Of a stretch of DNA of 64,000 nucleotides, positions 47,138-58,159 are shown piece by piece. The stretch spans positions 253,958,581 to 254,022,580 of the forward strand of contig CM062290.1 of assembly GCA_031216915.1 (NCBI GenBank). The letters run 5' to 3'. The first letter of the stretch is position 1. Each line of letters opens with the position of its first letter. The position numbers and the translations under genes were made by a program. This stretch comes from Pictodentalium vernedei (Eukaryota > Mollusca > Scaphopoda > Dentaliida > Dentaliidae). Under the pieces are notes generated by a model. The model was not told the DNA's origin. It saw only the letters and a list, made by a program, of their open reading frames with translations, and did no database searches.

Positions 47138-47763
47138 AAGACAACCGAGGAACAGGTGCAATGTGTCTATTCAACTCACGCCAGAATTCGTACTTCTTGG
47201 GCACAATGTCCATGAAGAAATATCTGAAGAGATAGCAGCTTTAATTATTATCATCTTAAGAACTGAAAATTCATCAAAGCCCAGAAATGTCATGCAGCTT
47301 TGTGTACTCACCCCAAAAAGCCGTGAACACAAAAGATAAATAGAGGATTCTTAACGCCATTTTAGACTACTATACATTTTTCTCTACAGAGGATATCATG
47401 CATATAGACAAAGTGTTCCCCAACTTTAACTGAACTGATTATATTCTGTGAATATCGAAGGACACCAAGGGGTGCCTGCCAGGTGCTGCAAAAAGTCCTA
47501 ACTATAGTTGAGTCCTGTCAAAATTGGCGCAGAAAATGCTAGTTAGTTAATGCGTTCCTCGGTGCAGAATGATGAAGTGGTCTGAAATACACAAGAGCGT
47601 TTGCACCGTGCAATGCAAAATATAATGCGCATTAGCGAGGTTGGTGGTGAAATCACCATCTAAACCGATCAGGCAGAAATAAAATATTGAGACTACAGTA
47701 TGTGGAGGGTGGATTACTACTAAATCGCTGAGGGACAAATTTTTGCACTTGGCATTTATTTAC

Positions 47764-48310
47764 AACTAGCAGGGTTACCCGGTATTGCTCAGGCTGAGGA
47801 GAGTATTAAAATTACCCGTAGTAGACCCCTTTGAAGACCTATATCGGTGAGAAAAATTTTGGTCATAACTGTTGGTGCCCCTCTACACCCCCACCCCACC
47901 CCGGCACTTTTTTATACCTCACCATTAGATTCCTCGTAAAAAATGACCCCAGTAGACCCCTTTGAAGACCTATATCGGTGAGAAAAATTTTGGTCATAAC
48001 TTTTGGTGCCCCTCTACACCCCCGACCTGATACTTTTTTAAACCTCACCATTAGATTCCCGATAAAAACGTACCCCTAGTAGATCCCTTTGAAGACATAT
48101 ATCGGTAAAACAAATTTTGGTCATAACTTTTGGTTTAGTGCCCCCCACCCCCCACCCACACACCTTTTCAAACCTGACGATGACCTCCGCCATAAAAAGT
48201 ACTCCTAGTAGACCCATTTTGGACTGTCAGGGTGGCCCCATATTCATTTCTATAGCGAACAGACAGACATACATACATACAGACATTCTCAAATATAATA
48301 TAGAAGATTT
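47764..48310. repeat. ~129-bp tandem repeat inside an interspersed repeat
   Basis: AGTAGACCCCTTTGAAGACC and TATATCGGTGA..AAATTTTGGTCATAAC recur at 47820, 47951, 48078 and, partly, 48207. The stretch opens AACTAGCAGGGTTACCCGG and ends TTTCTATAGCGAACAGACAG with ACATA repeats. That beginning and end are a pattern common to short interspersed elements, but I cannot assign a family. Confidence 0.75.
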
Positions 48311-49440
48311 CTGAGGGCAAAACACAAGAACAAAGCATTCATTTCAATTTCCGAGGACAAAACACAAGAACAAGAAACATCTGCTTAAGTTACACAATCA
48401 TATATTTTCCATCATCATATGTTTGTTGTGGAATTACTCTGTGCATGTTTCTATATCTGTAAAAACTCAGATGCCCGTCAACCTTATAACTATATTTGTA
48501 CAAATTCTGTACGTTTATCTGAATAAAAAAATGAAATAAAGATATTCATTGCTGCTTCAGTTATAAATATATCAATCAATAAGTATTTAATTCGCCTTGA
48601 AAACAGCAGTATATTAAAATAACTGAATCTTTATGGTGTGTTTAGATTTAATCGTCTTGAATATATCAGTTGGTTGGCGAAGTGAACTGTAATTTCACTT
48701 TGCTGATCAACTGAAATATTCCAGGCAAGTGAACTGTGCAATGCACTATTTAAGGGTAGAGTTATAAGACTGGTTTCCGACCATAACCGTTACGGTGTCG
48801 ATTGTCGAATTCCGTAGAGAATTGGACTTGTGGCTTGAGAGCTTGCGGGGAATTACAGAATTTTCCTGTGATCTGAGAGCTTGGGTTAATGCATTGTAAT
48901 ATGCCTATGCACGGCGAGTGTTTTTCTAAAGCGATGTTTTCGTTGATCAGACCCTTCAATGAAGATATTTGTTACTTTATTTGCGTAGCAAACATTATCT
49001 CTTCTGTCCTCGCATGCTTCCGCAGACCAATAGAGTCTCGGCGATTCTTATCCCAGATGGCAGTAATCAGGCCTGGCTTTCTGACAAATTTAGGGGGTGG
49101 GGGGGGGGGGGCTAAAAATCGCTCTCGTGAATTGATTTAGGAGAGCCAATGGCTCTCCTAATTTTTTTTGACATGGAAGGCAGTTGGATATATCATATGA
49201 ATGCAGTTAAACACTGTGACCAGACTTGCTCTTCTCACAAAGTTGCATTGCGTAATTTGGATAGTTGTAATACATGTTACTTCGAAAGTTACTCAATACT
49301 GTGTTGAAGTCGTCGGTCCCGACAACTCACAACTGTCACAAGCCAATCTTGGTTCAGCTTCATCCCCTTCAAGTTCATCCCATCAGATAAATTTTGAATT
49401 TCAGTTCATTGCACCTGAGCCAGCAGTACAGTACATAACA
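48311..49440. other. Non-coding stretch, no gene seen
   Basis: AT-rich. It contains a G run (49092-49111) and a 25-bp near-palindrome TTAGGAGAGCCAATGGCTCT(CCTAA) at 49137-49161 followed by eight Ts. The open frame at 49201-49461 shows no recognisable domain and is probably chance. Confidence 0.55.
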
Positions 49441-50552
49441 TACGTATATGTCCGTGTATAAGTCACACTTTTTTACCTGAAATGTTATGTCAAAATCGGG
49501 GGTGCGTCTTATGCATGGATGGGTACAACTTGTTTCAGAGAATTTTCAGGGCACTGACTTCTTCGGACAAACGTTGTTCCTAGCGTTTGTCAATTGTATA
49601 ACAGACAGTACAATCGTGTGGTTTTTGACTGAGTGCAGATTCACCAAAATTATTTTCTTTTCATTTTATTTCTGTTTAAATTCTTCAGAAAATAAACTGT
49701 CAATAAAATATTATGTGTGTTTTCTGTTACTTTTTATCCATAAATAATAATAAAGAAGTATTCTATTTAGTCATTGTTGTTCAATCGGCCCATGTGTTTA
49801 CATCAGTGCGTGTACTGGAAATGAACAGGTTTGTGGGGCCAATATGGATGAAACCATAAAAAATACAAAATCATCAAAATAACAACGAAAAAATAAATAA
49901 TAACACATTAAATGTATGCCAGCAATACCTGGAGAGAAGTATTTATATATTGCATGAACTCCAATTCACAGATGTGTAATGTCCGGTTATAAATTACGCA
50001 CACATGCACCAGGTAAAGTTAGTTTCAATAGCACCAACAATGCTTAGGTGGGACAACAAATTGAAAACAATTTGCGCTGTTACCTGCGCATTTGTGGTAT
50101 TTTTATTGGTTTTTTCGGAACGTTCTCACATTCCGGAAAAAAACTTAATCACAATAACTGCGCAGGTTACGGCGCAAATGGTGCTCTGATTCTGAAACTA
50201 TGAAGTTTCAGTCACAAACGAGCGTTGGATTTTCTTGACAGGGATGAAGACATTGGGGTGATAAACAAACAACGAAAAACAAATAAATGCGAGTATTTTT
50301 TAATAATAATTTTCCTTTATTCTTTTATCTTATTCGCCACGTGGTAACTCGTGAAAACCTACCTTTTTTCGTTGCATCCCAAACTGCCCCAAATTGGCAA
50401 AACGTAACTTGCAACTAATTCTTTGACTGCATATATTTAAAAATGGGGGTGCGACTTATACATGAGCTTTAGGCAAAAGGGAGGAATTTTAAGTGTAAGT
50501 TTGGGGTTCGACTTATACACGGGGGCCACTCATACACAGACATATACGGGTA
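49441..50552. mobile_element. pogo/Tigger-like DNA transposon remnant, non-autonomous
   Basis: Left end TACGTATATGTCCGTGTATA then AGTC, right end (other strand) TACCCGTATATGTCTGTGTA then TGAGT, both next to TA. Subterminal GGGGGTGCGTCTTATGCATG on the left and GGGGTTCGACTTATACACGG on the right are typical of elements that end in 'cgtgtataagtcgcac'. No transposase ORF lies between. It is diverged, so old. Confidence 0.5.
50070..50181. repeat. Hairpin with ~50-bp imperfect arms, nested in the pogo-like remnant
   Basis: ATTTGCGCTGTTACCTGCGCA and TTTTTTCGGAA on the left pair with TTCCGGAAAAAAA and TGCGCAGGTTACGGCGCAAAT on the right, with a ~10-nt loop. It is probably a small MITE inserted in the older element. 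Confidence 0.8.
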
Positions 50553-51264
50553 CTTATCTTTGTGCACCCAGGGGATCGAAATTTCGCGGACCTTAATGGT
50601 TCTAGGCACACGTTAAGCTGCGCGAAAAAAAATCGCACGCCTGAAACCGCCAGGCCTGAGTAATGAACATTTTGGATCTTATTCGCTAAAGAAAGGGAAA
50701 CATACTGGTCACATTACTCTTTCTCCAGGAGAAATATTCCAAATTATTTCCCAAAATAGCCATGTAATAAGACCGAACACGACGAAGGTACAGTTCGGTG
50801 GACTGGAATCAATGACACGAGTTGGAGTTTTGCCTGTATTTCACGTACGCCGAACGAGCGCGTGAAACGGGAAGAAACTCCCAACAAAGATCGATGATTC
50901 CTGTCCCACGTAGTCTACCAGAGCTGTGTTCTATGATTATACATCTAATAAACTTGAACTGATTGAATGAAAGCTGATATTTTTAAAGAAAAAAATCACC
51001 TTCGGCGGTCTGTTTACATTCTTTCTTTATGCTGTCTTGCATCGAGCATTTCATTCACGTCACTGAGATGCGTAACGACTTATCCATCAGGTGCGTTATT
51101 ACATGTTGTTCTCACAGGTCGACCGAATACCATGCTCCCACGTGTGATGTGCCGAGCACATTTCTCGATGTTTGCTTTGTATCGGGTAACGTTGAATACA
51201 CACATCAATCGTACAATAATCTTTATATTGTAATATGGAATGGCAATATAAACTATTCATCATA
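50553..51264. other. Non-coding stretch, no gene seen
   Basis: Contains a phrase ending ACATCTAATAAACTTGAACT and GATTGAATGAAAG, which looks like a short retroposon tail, but no ends can be set. No ORF of interest. Confidence 0.5.
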
Positions 51265-51431
51265 TACTGAGTCAAAAAAGAAAGTATAATAAACTTTGAG
51301 GAGCAATTTTTTAGCGTTATCGATTTTAATCCCAAACAAATTGTTGTAAATTCTTATTTTGAGTCTGGCTGTATGAACTGGCATAATTTCGTGTTCTTAC
51401 TGTTGCCAGCGTCACGTCAGGACGTCGCAAT

Positions 51432-52473
51432 TCAGGCATGGGGTGAAATTAAAAGTTCACACATGCAGTCAATAGCGTGTATGTCCACCGTTTGCCTTTG
51501 GACGGCAAGATATCGATGACACTTGGACCTGATAAGTCTCTGGATATCACCCTGTGGTATTGAGTTCCACTCCTGTCTAAGAACATTTCGTAAATCGCCT
51601 AACGTTTGTAGATCACAAAGTCGTATCCGACGGTCCAATTGATCCCAAAGATGCTCGATTGGCGACAAATCAGGCGAAAGTGGGGGCCAAGGAAGACGTT
51701 CAATGCTCTGCTCCTCACGAAAGTCACGACAGATAAGTGCCACGTGCCATCGGGCACTGTCTTGCTGGAATAACTGCAATTTGGTGTTAGCGTTGAACAA
51801 CTGGACAACAACAGCGTTAAGAATGTCGTCCCTATATCGCTGTCCATTCAGATTACCATCGACGAAGATCAACTGCGTTCGATGGTGCAAAGAAATTCCT
51901 GCCCAAACCATTACACTACCCCGCCGAAACGGCCGCATTCTCGCATCAGAAAACCGTTCTCCTCGTCGGCGATACACTCTTGCCCTGCCACCAGCGCGCC
52001 GTAGACAAAATCGTGATTCATCACTAAAAGAACCGTGCTCCAACGCTGCTGAATCCAGCGAACACGCTGACGTACCCATTACATTCTGACGGTACGGCGA
52101 CGTTGGGCAAGGATTGGCCCGTGGTATGGACGCCAACTTCGGATGCCGTGTTCAGCGAGTCTGTTGCGGACAGTTTGTGCACTGATTCTATTGTTAGTAA
52201 TACCAGGAGTAATTGCTGCTATCCTCGTCGCCGGAAGGAAGCGATCCAGCAAGCGAGACGTCCTGATGTGTCATTCTTGTGCAGGGGTCATAGCACTTGG
52301 TCGACCTGAAGGCGGTTGGTCGGCAGTAGATCCAGTGGTTCTATGCCTTCCAATGAGACGGTAAATAGTGGCCACGATGACTCCGAACTCAACAGCGACC
52401 TCACCTGGAGGTATCCCAGCCTCATGCACACCAATGGCACGTAACCTCTGATTTTCGGGTTACCTTGTCATTT
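51432..52473 (-). pseudogene. Tc1-like transposase
   Basis: N-terminal helix-turn-helix part: IGVHEAGIPPGEVAVEFGVI then RLIGRHRTTGSTADQPPSGR (typical paired-like domain and link). Catalytic part: FSDESRF (first Asp), GSVMVWAGISLHHRTQLIF, LQLFQQDSARWHVA (second Asp), WPPLSPDLSPIEHLWDQLDR (Glu), spaced as DD34E. Usual length is ~340 residues and this is about right. It carries a stop four codons in, another after PSAMTPAQE, and a frame change just before FSDES, so it is dead. The C-terminal ~200 residues are still in one open frame. Confidence 0.9.
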
Positions 52474-52474
52474 T
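52467..52474. repeat. 8-bp target duplication (GTCATTTT), left copy
   Basis: GTCATTTT here and at 53338-53345. Its complement contains the ATG of the Tc1 transposase. Confidence 0.85.
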
Positions 52475-53337
52475 GGATCAAGGTAGTTTCGTCCCAGGGA
52501 AGTTTCGTCCCCTGGTTAGTGGGAAGTTTCGTCCTCTAAAGAGGACGAAACTTCCCACTTGAATGGTAAATTGTATAGAATTCTGACATATTTTTAATAA
52601 AAAATTAATCAAGGACCTGTGTGTATCATGTTTATATATGTTATGTATGCGTGGTATGTTACTCTTCTGACTTTATTTTTCCCTATTAATATAAATATGT
52701 TTGCATAATTCTTTTGATGTAAATACACTCGATTGGATAAATGTCATGGAGGCATGAAAAATTAATAATATTTTAGTCTTTTCAATCACAGTAAGCGCTA
52801 TTTTTGTCCGTACATTCGCCACTGTATTTATATATTTAATATACGAGGAGTTGGTTTACGCAAGTCCATTGATTTTTATTTTGTGACAATCTATTGGCGA
52901 ATGGCCACGAGCATTCACTAATAAATTGTCACAAAATAAATTTCATGGAGGCATGAAAAATTAATAATATTTTAGTCTTTGCAATCACAGAAGGCGCTAT
53001 TTTTGTCCGTACATTCGCCACTGTATTTAATATACGAGGAGCTGGTTCACGCAAGCCCATTGATTTTTATTTTGTGACAATCTATTGGCAAATTATTGGT
53101 GTTTTTATTTTACCATGTATTTTCGTGTTATGTTTCTACTGTATGTTTTGTTGTTATCAGTTTTTGACCTGTAAACCATTGAGTAAAAATTGAATAAAAT
53201 GTGATTAACCAAAATACTATTACTTGTCCATGTACCTTACAATCCCACGCCAGCCCTAGGCTTATGATTATTTAACAAGTACTGAGGACGAAACTTCCCG
53301 AGGACGAATCTTCCCGGGGACGAAACTTACCGATCCC
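52475..53337. mobile_element. 863-bp DNA element, 8-bp target duplication, ends built of GGGAAGTTTCGTCC repeats
   Basis: Left end GGATCAAGGTAGTTTCGTCC, right end on the other strand GGGATCGGTAAGTTTCGTCC. Inside each end the 14-mer GGGAAGTTTCGTCC (or its complement) occurs two to three more times. The 8-bp duplication suits hAT, P or Merlin transposases, and the ends do not decide. The interior has a ~195-bp tandem duplication (starting CATGGAGGCATGAAAAATTA at 52745 and 52942) and no ORF. Confidence 0.8.
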
Positions 53338-53349
53338 GTCATTTTTTAA

Positions 53350-54293
53350 GGGCCTCTTTTGGTAATGAATTTTTGTTTATTTTGAAATTCTCACCTCTCA
53401 TATTCCTAAAATTTAGATTAAATATACACAAATGATACATCAAAATGAAGGTTGGGATGTATAGAACACGAAACATATATGTAATCAACTCATAAAGTTG
53501 ACAGCAGGCACCACTGGTTCCTGGAAGTCTGCTATCGTATTCGTACCAGAACTGATAATAAAATAATATTTCGCAAGAACAACTCGTGGCCAAATGTGCT
53601 TCAGATATTCAATAACAAAGTTAGGCATTCAAAATACTTTCGAGTGTAGCGATATGACTGCACTTTGGAAAAGGACAAAACTGTCTGCATTCTTTATTGA
53701 AGATGGTTTCCATGCTCGACAGACATGCGCAAATCACTCGATACCACGAATTTCCATCGAAAAACAAAATCGTAATTCTAAGAAATTTCAACAGGTATCA
53801 TGACACCTAGCATTGAATATGGCACCTGTGCAATCTCTATCTAATAACAGTATACTGTGTGAAGGCAATCTGTTTCATTATTTGATTTTAGACGGCGTTG
53901 TTTTACATGCTTTTTCCGTCCGATGACGTCGACCGGAAATCGAAAGTATATTCAAACGTAAACAAAAGCAAAGGCTTTGGAATTTACCCCCATGTAGCTC
54001 TGTCGCCGTGCTTTGAAGAATTTTGATCCCCGAGCCTTGTGCTTGGATATGTAAAGCACATTTGGCCACAAGTTGTTTTCGTGAAATATTATTAAATTAT
54101 CAGTTATGGTACGAACACGGCAGCAGACTTCCAGGAACCAGTCGACTCTAGAGTTGATTACACATGTGTTGCGTGTTCTCTACGTCCCAACCTTCATTTT
54201 GATGTACATTTTGTGTATATTGAATTTGAATTGAATGAATATCAGAGGTGAGAATTTTCAAAATAAACAAAATTTCATTACTTATATAGGCCC
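53350..54293. mobile_element. Long-TIR element with TTAA target duplication
   Basis: TTAA at 53346-53349 and 54294-54297. Arms of about 200 bp (53350-53550 and 54103-54293) are inverted repeats beginning GGGCCT and sharing GTAATGAA..TTTGTTTATT, CTCACCTCT.ATATTC, AACCTTCATTTTGATGTA and TTCCAGGAACCAGT in the matching orientation. The family differs from the TTAA element at 23026. No transposase ORF. It abuts the target duplication of the preceding element directly. Confidence 0.87.
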
Positions 54294-54297
54294 TTAA

Positions 54298-54362
54298 AAT
54301 GGGGAACGGGACAACTCGCCGTACCCGAGGTGGGACGAGTCGCCGTCGGGACAGGTCGCCGT
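54298..54362. repeat. Three GGGACRA(G)TCGCCGT motifs
   Basis: GGGACAACTCGCCGT, GGGACGAGTCGCCGT and GGGACAGGTCGCCGT within 60 bp. It looks like one end of an element of the same design as 52475-53337 (ends made of short oligomer repeats), but no matching right end is found. Confidence 0.5.
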
Positions 54363-54945
54363 GGAGTAGTAATTGATAAGTAACACGCGGCATAGGATTA
54401 AATTATCTTTATTAATACACATGACTTATATAACAAGACAGATTCAATATAACATATAATAATATAACATATAAAATAATAGTTACTAACATAACAAGAT
54501 TATTCAGAGTGACAGACGATTCGTTGAAACCAATGACAATAATTAATTAGTTAATTAATACATTTTCACGCAAATTTACTGTTTTACAGATCGTGCTTGG
54601 ACAAAGGGGTACAGCATGCACCTGTTCGTTGGAAATTATTTTATATCTGTGAATTCACATGAAAATGGTCCGAAAAGACCATTTTCATGTGAATTCACAG
54701 ATATAAAATAAGTTTATAGAATTCTATATTATTTGAAAATTACTAATAATTCACAAAAGATATAATTTATACAAAAATCTATAAAGATTGAAGTGCAAAT
54801 GTATGTTTGATATCCATTATGAGAGAACTACTTTATACAGACAGCTGAACATTTCTTTAAAAAGGCTGCAGTAGACAATGAACGTCGGTGCCAAGCTGCA
54901 AAGAACAATAGAAAAAAAATACTTTTAGTTAATTACTTAATTAAT

Positions 54946-54988
<43 letters not shown>

Positions 54989-55847
54989 TTAACAGTTTAC
55001 AGTTAGGAAAGAAACTTGAAACTCACCTCCAGTGTCATTATTAGTAAGGACGGTATGACCCAAAATACTACATTCATGCAGACTGAACGTGGTGGTAATC
55101 GACAACGTCCCTGAGTTTTGTCTCGGGCTGAGTTTTATTGTATAATGCCTTAAAAGTCTCCCGTATGTGAGCAGCTGGTAGGAATGGTATTGCACGGACG
55201 CAATATCAGAAAAAAAGTATACCTTTCAAAAGGTCCAAGATTGTCCTTGTACAGGAAACTGTAGTTCGACGACTTGTCTGTGTGCTTGTCAACAGTGATG
55301 TGTGTGAAGATTTGTTCTGTCATCGGATCGAGGGTGATGGATATATTCAGCTGATCTCGGTGTTGGTTCTGGAGCAGGAACGGTCAGAATAGGAACAGTC
55401 GGCGCTAAATGTGGCAGATGTGTGGTACAGCTATGAATGTAATGAACCCTAGGTGCTAAGAATTTATTTTAAAGTACTTGTGTGTTGCAAGGAAGCAATT
55501 GCAAAACCTCCCTACGGACAAGTAAAAAAAACGAATGTGGAGTAAGGAAGCAGAAAAATACCTCCCTACAAGTTATTCTGATTGCAAATAAATGAATTGC
55601 TGATGAGTTACCTCTGAGCAACATGGTATACATTCTCATCAAAAGCTATTTACAAATATACCATGCCAATCTCCAGAGTTAAGGCGTTCAATCAGGCACA
55701 AAGCAAAACGTCAAATAAACTTAAAGTAAGGAAGCAATTATTAACCTCCCCACTCATAATAAGGAGAATAACATTCTTCATAAAAGGAAGCAGTTAACAC
55801 ATCCCTTCCAGAAATATTTACAACTTGTACAATTTTGTTCACATATG
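54363..55847. other. Non-coding stretch with GA microsatellite and spaced GGAAGC/CCTCCC motifs
   Basis: GA repeat at 54947-54988. From 55490 to 55810 the pair GGAAGCA...CCTCCCTAC (or close variants) occurs four times, starting near 55490, 55545, 55727 and 55786, with unequal spacing. No ORF with a recognisable domain. If the Ty3/gypsy fossil has a 3' LTR in this window it should lie here, but with one copy only I cannot delimit it. Confidence 0.5.
54636..54711. repeat. Perfect 35-bp-arm hairpin, 6-nt loop
   Basis: Arms 54636-54670 and 54677-54711 are exact reverse complements (TTATTTTATATCTGTGAATT... outward) around CGAAAA. Confidence 0.96.
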
Positions 55848-57450
55848 TTACAAATGATATAATCTGCTGGAATTTTCTGAGGTTATTTCCAGCAGACAGG
55901 ATACTGTCATATTCTTGAGGGTTGCAACTGTTTTTGCAAACCTCAAAATTCCCCAAGGAGAGCTTGATTTGGCATGTGGAACTGAGGATAGGTATGGTGA
56001 GCCAGATTCAAGTAAAAGTCTTCTGGAGTTTAGCTTACAAAGAGCCTGCTTAGTTTGTGGATCATCAATGGATTTTGAAGTGAAGCCAAAAGATACATTT
56101 GGTAGCACGGTTTGCCAGTGACTTGGTTCATCTGCAGAACCAACGAAACAGTGACGATGAATAGGAAGATGGGTCAAATTTAGATCAATTAAAAGTTCCA
56201 GACAGGTATCAGCAGCTTCAGCAGTGTTGTTATCCCTGCAGTGCAAAATCAAAACCTTTTGAAATTTATCTGCCAATGGTAGAATTAATCTCAGGAAATC
56301 TCTTTGAGCTTTTATTTTATTCTCCTTACATTTGATTTTGTCTTTACACTGTGGCCTACACTTGTAGATAGTGGTTAAGTCTATTCCTACCTCACCTATC
56401 CTCACACATGGAGTAGTTTGAATCTGATGTTCCAGCCTCTTAGCAAATTTAAGCACAAACTGTGGTAATATTAAATGGGGATGAACACCAAATTTTGGAT
56501 AATATTGGGTGCTACCATGGATTTTTTCATAAAAATACCATGATTCTGGAAAGATAAAATTAGCTATTGCATGACTTAAATGAAATTGAGTGTGGTTAAT
56601 AAGGGATTCTATTTATTTCATGTTACCACAATTTGATCGTTTCAATAGCTGATCGGGATGAGAATGTGAGTCTGCGAATATACATGTACTGGCTAAGTCT
56701 GGAACATCAGAAGACAAAATTACAGATAACCCTGATGCTAACATTGGAGAAGAGAGCTTTTTGAAATCATCAAAAATATTGGCATGTTTGGATTTCAATT
56801 TTAATAGAAGGTTACATAAAATTCTCCAATGGAGCATACAGCTGATGTGATTTGGAGGGGAAAGTGTGAATACATTCTCTTCGACAGTTCGAAGACAGCA
56901 TGATACTTTTCAAAATATGCCATAACATAGCGTTCTTCTTGGCTGAATTCTACAGAGGATTTTTCTACTGGGGGATACATATTTTCACCCAACACAAATT
57001 GAAAAAGATCCATAATGGAAACTAAACCCAACATGTGGCAAAAAAACAAAAACATTCCATTGACCATATAATACCAGCTATCTAATGAAATGACATTGAC
57101 ATCAGTTTCCTGACTTTTGGGGGCCTTCATGTGCCAACATGCAGTTGGAGACCCAATGAAGCTGGATAAATGGCTCCTGGTTACATGACGCTTCAGATGA
57201 TTGGAGCTACTGTCACAGAGAGGACAATGTTTCTTTTTACTGCCCTTTTTAGATTTTATGTTTGCCACGGTAACATTTTTTGTTGCATATAAAACATTCC
57301 TGGTGTCTGGACAATGTTCAGAATTATCTTCAGGTCCCTCTTCAACCTCTTCAACCTCATCATTTATACATGCAGCTGATTCTTCACCCTCACCATCTTC
57401 GAAATCAGGAACGAAGAATCTTTCATCAAGATCATCAAAATTCTTCTAAA
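55848..57450 (-). pseudogene. C2H2 zinc finger plus TatD-like hydrolase ORF, downstream of the Ty3/gypsy pol
   Basis: Read on the minus strand from an acceptor-like CTATTTTAG at 57450: an acidic segment (EDGEGEESAACINDEVEEVE), a C2H2 finger CPLCDSSSNHLKRHVTRSH, a linker of ~100 residues, FADSHSHPDQLLKRS (the metal-binding HxH start of TatD-type hydrolases), then IGEVGIDLTT, VLILHCRDN, HRHCFVGS and RRLLLESGSPYL, the TatD strand order. TatD enzymes are metal-dependent DNases. It lies on the same strand and starts ~140 bp after the end of pol, the place where related elements keep a third, spliced ORF. Whether it belongs to the element or is a separate gene fragment is open. The copy is broken, in a few places. 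Confidence 0.7.
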
Positions 57451-57589
57451 ATAGATAATTCGAACCAATTGAGATGCCATTCCTTTCTAATTGTGAATGT
57501 GGATATTTAGATAGTGTTGGTGAAGAGAATCAAATGAAGTGCTGGTGCCAAAGAAGTGGTGGTAGCAAATAAGTGCTGGTACATGTAGC

Positions 57590-58100
57590 TAATGCAACTG
57601 ATAATCACTGTATTTTTTAGGTAGCTTAATTTTCCTGCCAGTAGAGGTGTGTTTCTCTTCTTTGAATAACGCTGGTAGGTTTAGTTGATCTGAATTATCC
57701 AGCATATCTGTTTTTTCGGTTAGAGATTTATCTGAGGCAGCAGTAGGTACCGCCCCATGCAAATCTGCAACTGGCGCATTTCCGAGATTTATCTGAGTCA
57801 GCAGAAGATACCGCACCAGGAGGATCTGGAAACAAAACATTTCCACCATTTGCCATTTGAGTTCTTTCATCAGAGACAGCAGGAGCGACAGAGCTCAAGT
57901 CAAGTTCATGTTCATTTGAGCATCTACTGAAGGAATCTGTGAAAATGGCATGTCTCAATCTTCTCATCCATAAAGGCAGCTCTTTTTCAGGACAAATTTT
58001 TAAACGGTCGTGATGAAGTAAATACTCTCCTCTCCTATCTTTCATTTTATATAAAGGTGACCTACATTCTATGACTAAATATGACCTAACCATGGTGGCG
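57590..58100 (-). pseudogene. Ty3/gypsy pol C-terminal tail
   Basis: KDRRGEYLLHHDRLKICPEK then LPLWMRRLRH is the typical end of the integrase region (HHDRLK). GRKIKLPKKYSDYQL, a common final motif of Ty3/gypsy pol, closes it near 57600. Confidence 0.8.
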
Positions 58101-58159
58101 GAAGCTTTTTACTTTTTCCTATTTCTGAGGTAGAATCTCTTTTGTACACAATATCGTCC

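Larger units (their letters stand above)
44860..47400 (+). mobile_element. Very decayed LINE, L1/Tx1 group
   Basis: Recognisable pieces in order on the + strand, in changing frames: EIIVEQKNFYEVL (45190), GGFIGEASRLILDLKYKKGK (45499), QYADDTTLYLRNDADSLN (45786), a linker, LNFNQRSNDWQLIYKRLSLT (46898) and SLQYKTLNYILFTNSKFFK (46979). These match the order of L1/Tx1 ORF2 (before RT, catalytic YADD box, C-terminal domain). Frame changes and stops are frequent, so it is far older than the LINE at 17415. Its ends are not resolved. Confidence 0.8.
51265..52474 (-). mobile_element. Tc1-like DNA transposon, 5' end lost to another insertion
   Basis: The 3' end carries TACTGAGTCAAAAAAGAAAG (51268-51287), a Tc1-type terminal sequence. 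The transposase reads on the minus strand from 52473 to 51432. The 5' terminal repeat is not found: the element at 52475 inserted at the transposase start, and the DNA beyond it is not Tc1-like. Confidence 0.85.

Noticed and set aside
49137-49170. Bacterial-type terminator (palindrome plus T run)
   Set aside because: Hairpin and eight Ts are present, but the context is eukaryotic and no gene ends there. It is more likely part of an interspersed repeat.
48889-49747. Host gene with frames near 48.9-49.7 kb
   Set aside because: Frames are short, cross a poly-G run, and show no conserved motif or coding-like splice sites.
53339-54393. Host exons between 53.3 and 54.4 kb
   Set aside because: The short frames coincide with the two inverted arms of a TTAA element and have no domain.
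55490-55815. CRISPR-like spaced repeats
   Set aside because: The motifs are short, unevenly spaced and in an animal genome. No repeat of usable length.
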